NCBI GenBank assembly: GCA_013151315.1
Contig: JAADIN010000099.1
Coordinates: 1 to 5,476, forward strand
Length of the DNA stretch: 5,476 nt
Source of the DNA: Planctomycetota bacterium
GTDB lineage: Bacteria; Planctomycetota; Planctomycetia; Pirellulales; Lacipirellulaceae
Direction: 5' to 3'
The notes under the pieces are model-generated. The model searched no databases. It saw only the letters and a program-made list of their open reading frames with translations, and was not told where the DNA came from. Positions 1-4,025 of the stretch are shown piece after piece (position 1 is the first letter of the stretch; every line of letters begins with the position of its first letter). A program made the translations under genes and the position numbers.

Positions 1-336
1 ATCGCCATGGAAGCAGTCGATCTCACTTCGCGTGCAACGCACTATCCTCGCCAGATGTCGGGCGGCCAGGAGCAACGCGTCGGCATCGCGCGGGCGATTG
101 TCGCGAACCCGACGCTCGTCGTCGCCGACGAACCGACCGGGAGCCTCGATGATGAGACGACCGAGCAAATTTTGCAACTTTTGGAACGGGTGAACAACGA
201 ACTGGGCATGACGCTGCTGATGGTCACCCACGATGCCGATGCAGGGCAGCGGGCCAAACGGAAAATTCGGCTGGAGCGGGGTCGACTTATGGAAAACGGC
301 GAGGAATTGCAAACTACGAAATTGAGGACTGCTTAA
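1..336 (+). CDS. ABC transporter ATP-binding protein, LolD/MacB type (C-terminal part, 5' end outside window)
   Basis: This is the nucleotide-binding subunit that would hydrolyse ATP at the inner face of the cytoplasmic membrane to drive the MacB/FtsX-type permease encoded next. The reading frame is open from base 1 to TAA at 334-336, giving 111 residues; Walker A and the Q-loop lie before the window. Visible motifs in order are the ABC signature MSGGQ (55-69) followed by QRVGIARAIVANP, Walker B LVVADEP (115-135), the D-loop GSLD (139-150), and the H-loop histidine in MVTHD (codon 229-231). The spacing and the wording ADEPTGSLD are typical of the LolD/MacB/FtsE branch. The signature starts with Met where Leu is usual, a mild change. 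The C-terminal tail after the H-loop is short, so there is no fused permease as in full-length MacB. It belongs functionally with the permease at 695 and the channel at 1892, although 358 bp of repeat-bearing DNA follow its stop. The family is certain; the transported substrate cannot be told. Confidence 0.95.
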   Translation: MAMEAVDLTSRATHYPRQMSGGQEQRVGIARAIVANPTLVVADEPTGSLDDETTEQILQLLERVNNELGMTLLMVTHDADAGQRAKRKIRLERGRLMENGEELQTTKLRTA

Positions 337-436
337 TCGGAAAGATCCGGGAGGATTTGTCATTCAAAACAGCAAAAAAGGTAACCCATCAGCCAAATGA
401 AGTAGGAATAGCCACAAAAAACACAAAAAGGTTTCT

Positions 437-575
437 TTGGCCACGGATGAACACGGATTTTTTTGGAGAGATCCGAAGTTTATTCGTCAATTCCTGATAG
501 TTGAGGAGCCACGGCAACCCCGAAATTCACTAAAAACTTTTTTATCTGTGTTAATTCGTGTTCATCTGTGGCTAA
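437..575. repeat. Dispersed-type inverted repeat with GCCACGGATGAACACGGATT arms
   Basis: The left arm GCCACGGATGAACACGGATT (440-459) and the right arm AATTCGTGTTCATCTGTGGC (553-572) are inverted copies matching at 18 of 20 positions. Both mismatches are G opposite T, so they remain G-U pairs in a plus-strand transcript. Pairing extends outward to 437-439/573-575 (TTG with TAA, one of the three a G-U pair). The 93-bp interior does not pair obviously. From memory, this GCCACGGATGAACACGG wording recurs as a short repeat in intergenic DNA of planctomycetes and other environmental bacteria, but copy number cannot be tested here. It may be a REP- or MITE-like element; no target duplication is visible. 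Confidence 0.7.
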
Positions 576-630
576 TTTACTGCTTTTGGCTGAAGTCTTA
601 CCAAAAAAGAAATCAAATAATTAAATCAAT

Positions 631-658
631 GATAAATGACTATTGATAAATAACTATT
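631..658. repeat. 14-bp tandem repeat, two copies
   Basis: GATAAATGACTATT (631-644) is followed directly by GATAAATAACTATT (645-658), with one difference (G638 against A652). It lies 37 bp before the permease start in an AT-rich tract. It could be a slippage product or a tandem binding site; nothing else supports either reading. Confidence 0.75.
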
Positions 659-694
659 GACAATTCAAAAACGCCTTAACCGACAGACTAACCC

Positions 695-1837
695 ATGTTC
701 AAATTCATCCCCTACGTTCTCAAAAGTCTCTGGCGACATCGGGCTCGTACACTGCTCACGGTGAGCGGCACGGCCGTCGCGCTGCTGGTGTTTTGCTTTA
801 TCGGAGCAGTGCAGCAAGGGCTCCTTGCGCTGACGGCCGATGAAGACTCCGGGCGCACACTCATCGTGTTTCAGGAAAATCGTTTCTGCCCGCAGAGCAG
901 CCGGATGCCGCAGGACTACGAGCGGACAATCGCCAAAATGCCCGGCGTGAAGGAAGTCATTCCCATCAAGGTGTTTACGAACAACTGTCGCGCGAGTCTC
1001 GACGCGATCGTGTTTCAAGGCATGCCACCCGAAAAACTGAAGACGTGGCGCGACATCCATCTGCAATCGGGCGATATGGCCTCTTTTGCGAGCCAAGATG
1101 ATGCGGCTCTGGTCGGCATCGATGTCGCCACAAGACGCGATCTTTCGGTCGGCGATAAATTTACGATTGGCGACGTGTCGGTCGTCATTCGCGGTATTTT
1201 TCAGTCAACGACGGCTGCGGAGAATAATCTAATTTTCACGCAGCTCGATTTCCTGCAGCGGGCACGCGGAGCAAACGATGTGGGTACGGTCACGCAATTG
1301 GAAGTGCATCTCAACGAGTCGGCCGATCCCGATACGCTGGCGAAGCAGATTGACGAAGAATTTCGCACCGGCCCGGTCGGAACGACGACTCGCACCAAGG
1401 GGATGTTCCAGGCCGATACGCTGGCCGACTTGGCCGAGCTGATCGGCTTTGTTCATTGGCTCGGCTATGCGTGTGTCGGCCTTGTGTTGTCGCTGGTGGC
1501 AACGACCACGGTCATGTCGGTCCAGGATCGAATCAAAGAACATGCAGTGCTGCAAACGCTAGGCCTGCGTCCGTTGCGAGTTTTTAATCTGGTGATACTC
1601 GAGAGCTTTTTATTGAGTACGATTGGCGGAATCCTGGGAGTGGTTGGCAGCACCTTGCTGCTTTCTTCGGCAGGCATGTCGATCGCTGCCGAGGGGGTAA
1701 CCATCGCGTTTGAGCCCTCGATGGCGCTCGCCGTTCAAGGAATTGTCGTGGCGGTCGTGGTGGGACTACTAGCAGGGATTGCTCCAGGGTGGCACGCTTC
1801 GCAGACCGAAATTGTGTCGGCGCTCCGTCATGCGTAG
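695..1837 (+). CDS. ABC transporter permease, MacB/FtsX type
   Basis: This 380-residue protein is an inner-membrane permease that would pair with the upstream ATPase and push a substrate from the periplasmic side through the outer membrane channel encoded next, the MacB-type mechanism. A membrane segment at about 19-45 follows a basic N-terminus (KSLWRHRAR). A large periplasmic region at about 50-245 fits the MacB core domain and carries two cysteines (65 and 98) that could form a disulphide. Three further membrane segments lie at about 249-275, 298-326 and 342-364. The FtsX-domain loop KEHAVLQTLGLRPLRVFNLVI (from 281) is the usual contact with the ATPase, and the C-terminus GIAPGWHASQTEIVSALRHA matches the family ending. 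Length is typical for a stand-alone permease of this class, including DevC-like ones. The start is fixed by an in-frame TAA two codons upstream (689-691). No Shine-Dalgarno is visible. The channel gene starts 54 bp downstream. Family certain, substrate unknown. Confidence 0.95.
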   Translation: MFKFIPYVLKSLWRHRARTLLTVSGTAVALLVFCFIGAVQQGLLALTADEDSGRTLIVFQENRFCPQSSRMPQDYERTIAKMPGVKEVIPIKVFTNNCRASLDAIVFQGMPPEKLKTWRDIHLQSGDMASFASQDDAALVGIDVATRRDLSVGDKFTIGDVSVVIRGIFQSTTAAENNLIFTQLDFLQRARGANDVGTVTQLEVHLNESADPDTLAKQIDEEFRTGPVGTTTRTKGMFQADTLADLAELIGFVHWLGYACVGLVLSLVATTTVMSVQDRIKEHAVLQTLGLRPLRVFNLVILESFLLSTIGGILGVVGSTLLLSSAGMSIAAEGVTIAFEPSMALAVQGIVVAVVVGLLAGIAPGWHASQTEIVSALRHA

Positions 1838-1877
1838 CTAGTGGCGAAGTCCGTGTAAAAAACCGATAAGAAAGAAT

Positions 1878-1885
1878 AGGGAGGG
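1878..1885 (+). promoter_or_regulatory. Strong ribosome binding site of the TolC-like gene
   Basis: AGGGAGGG ends 6 bp before the ATG at 1892 and is a near-ideal Shine-Dalgarno sequence. It stands out because the permease and leuA in the same window have none that I can recognise. It supports ATG 1892 as the start. Confidence 0.75.
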
Positions 1886-1891
1886 TCAAGG

Positions 1892-3229
1892 ATGATCAAA
1901 CAACCAAAATTCGTTGCCGCCGCATTGATGCTAGCAGTAAGCTGCACTTCGGCGGTTGCCCAAGAGCCAGTCCAGCCACCCAGCATTGCGCCCGAAGTGG
2001 TGCAAGCTGACGAAGATCAAATCGAGTCTGGCACTCTACAACCTCTGCCCTCGATTGACGGGCTCACGGTCGAATCGCTCGAACAGATGGCGCTGGCCAA
2101 TAGTCCGGCGATTGCCCAATCGGCAGCTCGCATTCGCGCCTTACGAGGCAAGTGGGTGCAAGTTGGCCTAGCGCCCAATCCCACGGTCGGCTATGTCGGC
2201 AGCGAGATTGGCAATGACGGCGCAGGAGGCCAACAGGGAGGGTTTGTCGGGCAGGATTTTATCACGGCGAGGAAACTCCAAAAAAACCGAGCGGTGGTTT
2301 CCGCAGAAATCAGCCGTGCCGAGCAGCAGTTTGCGGCGATGCAGCGGCGTGTGCAAACCGACTTGCGAAAAGGCTACTATGCAGCGCTACTGGCACAGCG
2401 CCGCATGCGACTTGCCGAAGAATTGGTTCGCGTGACTACCGACGCGGCCGCCGCTTCGAAGTCGCTCTACGATGCCGAAGAAATTCCCATGGCCGGATTG
2501 TTGCAGACCGAGGTGCAACAACAAAACGCCCTGGTACGCCTGCGGACATCTCAGAATGGCCTCGCGCAAGCTTGGCGACGGTTGTCGGCAGTCGTCGGCA
2601 CGGAGGAGTTATCGGACCAGGCGCTCGTGGGCGACGTGAGCCAGTTGCCTGAATCGCTTGATTGGCAAAATCAACTCGTTCGACTCCAAACGGAAAGCCC
2701 TGAAATTGCTGTCGCCATGGCCGACGTCGACCGAGCCCGTCGCGCACTGAGCCGAGCGTGTGTCGAAGCAGTCCCCAACATTAGCACGCAATTCAGTGTG
2801 CAATACGATGATTCGTCAGACTATACCATAGCAGGCGCCCAAATAGGGATTCCCCTTCCGCTGTGGAACCGCAACCAAGGCGGCATCCGCCAAGCCCAGG
2901 CCGAAGTCACCGAAGCGGTACGAAATATCGATCGGGTCGAGCTGAACCTCAAGAGACGGCTCGCCGAATCCTTTCAACAGTATTCCGATGCCCACATCAC
3001 CGCCACCAGCTATGCCACCGACATTCTGCCTCGTGCCCAGCGGACCTTCGATCTCGTACAGCAAGGTTATGCTCAGGGAGAAGTTGGCTATCTCGATCTC
3101 TTGGCCGCCCAACAAACGTTTTCTCAGACCAATCTTGCCTACCTCGATGCCCTCAGTTCGCTTTGGGAGAGTTACGTGCAAATTGACGGACTGCTGCTCG
3201 ATGAGAGCCTTACTCAACAGTTAAACTAA
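1892..3229 (+). CDS. TolC-family outer membrane efflux protein (CzcC/CusC-like)
   Basis: This 445-residue protein is the outer membrane channel of a tripartite exporter; trimers would form a beta-barrel with a long periplasmic alpha-helical tunnel. The N-terminus is a signal peptide (hydrophobic AAALMLAV, then AVA-Q, cleavage expected after residue 23); Cys18 falls in a poor lipobox (LAVSC), so a lipoprotein is less likely. Two outer-membrane-efflux repeats follow, at about 62-240 and 258-440, each rich in Ala, Gln, Arg and Glu heptads as expected for coiled tunnel helices. The second carries the family hallmark GIPLPLWNRNQGGIRQA (319-335), whose wording is close to CzcC/CusC-type channels, and the C-terminal GYAQGEVGYLDLLAAQQTF (392-410). 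The gene follows the permease by 54 bp on the same strand, so the two are probably one operon. CzcC-like wording suggests metal export, but a MacB-type permease suggests otherwise; the substrate is not decided. Confidence 0.93.
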   Translation: MIKQPKFVAAALMLAVSCTSAVAQEPVQPPSIAPEVVQADEDQIESGTLQPLPSIDGLTVESLEQMALANSPAIAQSAARIRALRGKWVQVGLAPNPTVGYVGSEIGNDGAGGQQGGFVGQDFITARKLQKNRAVVSAEISRAEQQFAAMQRRVQTDLRKGYYAALLAQRRMRLAEELVRVTTDAAAASKSLYDAEEIPMAGLLQTEVQQQNALVRLRTSQNGLAQAWRRLSAVVGTEELSDQALVGDVSQLPESLDWQNQLVRLQTESPEIAVAMADVDRARRALSRACVEAVPNISTQFSVQYDDSSDYTIAGAQIGIPLPLWNRNQGGIRQAQAEVTEAVRNIDRVELNLKRRLAESFQQYSDAHITATSYATDILPRAQRTFDLVQQGYAQGEVGYLDLLAAQQTFSQTNLAYLDALSSLWESYVQIDGLLLDESLTQQLN

Positions 3230-3288
3230 CCCAGCAGTGGGCAATTATATTTTGCCTCAGTTGGACAGCACCATTTTCACGATTCGTG

Positions 3289-3429
3289 CTAGGCTTTGTC
3301 TCAAAACCTGGATTGCGTTGTGATGTGAGCCGCAGGCGCTAGCCTCGGGTGCCTTGGTGTCGTCGGTTTTTGGCAATTCACCCGACGCTAGCGCGTTGCG
3401 GCTCACGTACGTTTTGAGACAAAGCCTAG
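3289..3429. mobile_element. 141-bp MITE-like element with perfect 19-bp terminal inverted repeats
   Basis: CTAGGCTTTGTCTCAAAAC (3289-3307) is repeated exactly in inverse orientation as GTTTTGAGACAAAGCCTAG (3411-3429). Each end is CTAG, so the inner 16 bp (GGCTTTGTCTCAAAAC) may be the real terminus, flanked by a TA duplication inside a CTAG target. That is how IS630/Tc1-mariner family transposition looks, IS630 being known to favour CTAG. There is no room for a transposase gene, so it would be a non-autonomous derivative moved in trans. It begins 59 bp after the channel gene stop and ends 28 bp before the stop of the convergent small gene, so its transcript hairpin could also terminate both genes. 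Family assignment is inference; the repeat structure is directly visible. Confidence 0.75.
3325..3406. repeat. Long hairpin nested in the MITE-like element (GTGAGCCGCAGGCGCTAGC type)
   Basis: GTGAGCCGCAGGCGCTAGC (3325-3343) pairs with GCTAGCGCGTTGCGGCTCAC (3387-3406), with one extra base and one mismatch. Pairing resumes further in, where TCGGGT (3345-3350) meets ACCCGA (3380-3385). The resulting stem is about 25 bp with a loop of about 29 nt. The wording, from memory, resembles an intergenic repeat abundant in Pirellula-type planctomycete genomes. It may be a second repeat carried inside the terminal inverted repeats, or the subterminal part of one element. Confidence 0.7.
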
Positions 3430-3457
3430 TTTTCCACTCCAAAGTGACGCTGCCCAA

Positions 3458-3694
3458 CTACGAGACCGAAAAGAATCGCGAATCGGTCCCCCCAGTCCCG
3501 ACCTGAAACTGCACCCGCTTGGCACAACGGGGACAGTGGCCAACGTAGGCCGATCGCTCTCGGTTTGCGTAGACTCGCGAATAGACGTCGCAGCAGGCAA
3601 AATGGACGCCCAAGAACGGATTTTCGGAGGACTGACCGACCGACAGCGGCTCTGCGCTGCTCGTGAGATCGAGCTGTCGTCCTTTTTCTGCCAT
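3458..3694 (-). CDS. Small cysteine-containing protein, possible zinc-ribbon-like fold
   Basis: The frame encodes 78 residues. The N-terminal third (MAEKGRQLDLTSSAEPLSVG) looks disordered; the conserved-looking core from residue 26 runs PFLGVHFACCDVYSRVYANR, followed by a CPRC motif (54-57) and a Gly-rich end with TDSRFF. Cys34, Cys35, Cys54 and Cys57, perhaps with His31, could bind zinc. I recall similar small proteins from planctomycetes but know no function. The ATG at 3692-3694 is the only sensible start, because an in-frame TAA lies three codons upstream; no strong Shine-Dalgarno is seen. It is convergent with the channel gene and divergent from the leu leader. Longer minus-strand frames overlap it (3426-3860 and 3403-3747), but their translations are Arg/Ser-rich and lack domain character, so this frame is preferred. 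It may be a nucleic-acid-binding or structural zinc protein; that is speculation. Confidence 0.7.
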   Translation of the reverse strand: MAEKGRQLDLTSSAEPLSVGQSSENPFLGVHFACCDVYSRVYANRERSAYVGHCPRCAKRVQFQVGTGGTDSRFFSVS

Positions 3695-3751
3695 AACCGG
3701 TGCTTACTAGGAGAATGTTGGCCATGTCGGGCGCCTCGTGCCGACACCTAA

Positions 3752-3778
3752 TTCTAGGTCGTCGCAGACAACCTAGAA
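3752..3778. promoter_or_regulatory. 27-bp imperfect palindrome between divergent genes (possible operator)
   Basis: TTCTAGGT (3752-3759) and ACCTAGAA (3771-3778) are exact inverted copies. After one C/A mismatch the symmetry continues with GTC (3761-3763) and GAC (3767-3769) around a 3-nt centre. Eleven of twelve arm positions pair. It lies 57 bp before the start of the minus-strand gene and 38 bp before the presumed leu -35 box. Read on the minus strand, TAGAAT (3756 to 3751) overlaps it and resembles a -10 box, though the matching -35 is poor. A dimeric repressor site is plausible; no protein is implied by the sequence. Confidence 0.5.
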
Positions 3779-3816
3779 ACGGCAGTTTTGCGTAGTTTTG
3801 GCTTGCAGCACGAACC

Positions 3817-3845
3817 TTGACTCCACCCGAGGCGTCCGATAGACT
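3817..3845 (+). promoter_or_regulatory. Sigma70-like promoter for the leu leader and leuA
   Basis: TTGACT (3817-3822) matches five of six -35 consensus bases and is followed by exactly 17 bp and then TAGACT (3840-3845), matching four of six -10 bases including the key T1, A2 and T6. Transcription would be expected to start at about 3851-3853, where A3853 is the first base of the leader peptide ATG. The placement directly before a regulatory leader adds weight to the call. Confidence 0.6.
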
Positions 3846-3852
3846 AAGGACC

Positions 3853-3912
3853 ATGATCACCCTGTCCCTATTATCGCTGCTCTTATTAGCACTCCCGCGA
3901 AGGGGGACCTAG
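3853..3912 (+). CDS. leuL: leu leader peptide (attenuation peptide), 19 residues, 8 leucines
   Basis: The frame reads MITLSLLSLLLLALPRRGT and ends with TAG at 3910-3912. Eight of 19 residues are leucine, at positions 4, 6, 7, 9-12 and 14, and four of the eight codons are TTA or CTA. Such a peptide immediately before leuA, followed by mutually exclusive hairpins and an intrinsic terminator, is the standard sign of ribosome-mediated attenuation, as known for leuL of enterobacteria and actinobacteria. The peptide itself would have no function; its translation rate would report Leu-tRNA charging. AAGGA (3846-3850) is only 2 nt from the ATG, close for a Shine-Dalgarno, and the presumed transcription start nearly coincides with the ATG, so leaderless initiation is possible. 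The sequence does not resemble the enterobacterial peptide, so the symbol is assigned by role. A chance hydrophobic frame is the alternative, but position and RNA context argue against it. Confidence 0.8.
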   Translation: MITLSLLSLLLLALPRRGT

Positions 3913-3955
3913 GGTTATACGGCCACCATGAACCGAAATCAAAACCCTGAGGCCC
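3904..3955 (+). promoter_or_regulatory. Antiterminator stem of the leu attenuator
   Basis: Bases 3904-3916 (GGGACCTAGGGTT) can pair with 3943-3955 (AACCCTGAGGCCC) through twelve Watson-Crick pairs: GGG with CCC, CCT with AGG, and AGGGTT with AACCCT. Only A3907 and G3949 are bulged, and the loop is 3917-3942. The 3' half is the ascending arm of the terminator, so the two structures exclude each other. The 5' half overlaps the last two leader codons and the stop codon. A ribosome at the stop would cover it, and one stalled on the Leu codons would leave most of it free. An earlier hairpin, TCCC (3893-3896) with GGGA (3904-3907), or CCCTA (3866-3870) with TAGGG (3910-3914), could act as the competing 1:2 structure. 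Folding was done by eye. Confidence 0.65.
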
Positions 3956-3980
3956 AACTGGCTTTGGGGTTTTTTTATTT
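3941..3980 (+). terminator. Intrinsic terminator acting as leu attenuator
   Basis: The ascending arm AAAACCCTGAGGCC (3941-3954), a 5-nt loop (CAACT) and the descending arm GGCTTTGGGGTTTT (3960-3973) make 14 pairs, three of them G-U. A run of seven T (3970-3976) then ATTT follows; the outer A-T pairs overlap the T run as usual. The only upstream plus-strand coding sequence it could serve is the leader peptide, and leuA begins 45 bp beyond it, which marks it as an attenuator rather than an operon end. Confidence 0.85.
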
Positions 3981-3992
3981 GCTAGAAGTAAT

Positions 3993-4009
3993 CCGATTTC
4001 CGATTTCCG
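3993..4009. repeat. Short tandem repeat CCGATTT in the leuA 5' region
   Basis: CCGATTT occurs twice in a row and is followed by CCG, between the attenuator and the leuA ATG. It is short and may be chance, but it lies in the only segment between terminator and start codon, where no Shine-Dalgarno is found. Confidence 0.4.
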
Positions 4010-4025
4010 CTTTTCAAAAAACGCC

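Larger units (their letters stand above)
337..694. other. Gene-free, AT-rich spacer inside the ABC transporter cluster
   Basis: This 358-bp stretch separates the ATPase from its presumed permease and contains no convincing gene. It holds an A-rich segment (GCCACAAAAAACACAAAAAG, 411-430), a dispersed-type inverted repeat (437-575), and an AT-rich tail with a 14-bp tandem repeat (631-658). An open frame at 437-646 is merely a translation of the inverted repeat and its AT-rich flank. I see no clear terminator or complete promoter, so whether the downstream genes are co-transcribed with the ATPase is open. Confidence 0.7.

Noticed and set aside
437..646. 69-codon plus-strand open frame (MATDEHGFF...)
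   Set aside because: It translates the inverted repeat and its AT-rich flank. It has no ribosome binding site or domain, and such translations arise wherever this repeat occurs.
657..662. TTGACA as a -35 box for the permease
   Set aside because: The hexamer is perfect, but no -10 like sequence occurs 16-18 bp downstream.
665..1096. Minus-strand open frames inside the permease, channel and leuA genes
   Set aside because: They are antisense shadows of well-supported genes, with low-complexity His/Arg/Ser-rich translations and no domain evidence.
3230..3256. Terminator directly after the channel gene
   Set aside because: Only 4-5 bp stems (CCCA/TGGG and GGCAA/TTGCC) form, and these overlap each other; the MITE-like hairpin downstream is a better candidate.
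3426..3860. 144-codon minus-strand open frame overlapping the small Cys protein
   Set aside because: Its translation is Arg/Ser-rich without recognisable character, and it runs through the palindrome and the leu promoter. The 3458-3694 frame has organised Cys motifs.
3897..3955. T-box riboswitch as alternative control of leuA
   Set aside because: There is some likeness to AGGG...ACC, but no proper T-box bulge sequence with TGGN and no room for a specifier stem between the promoter and the terminator.
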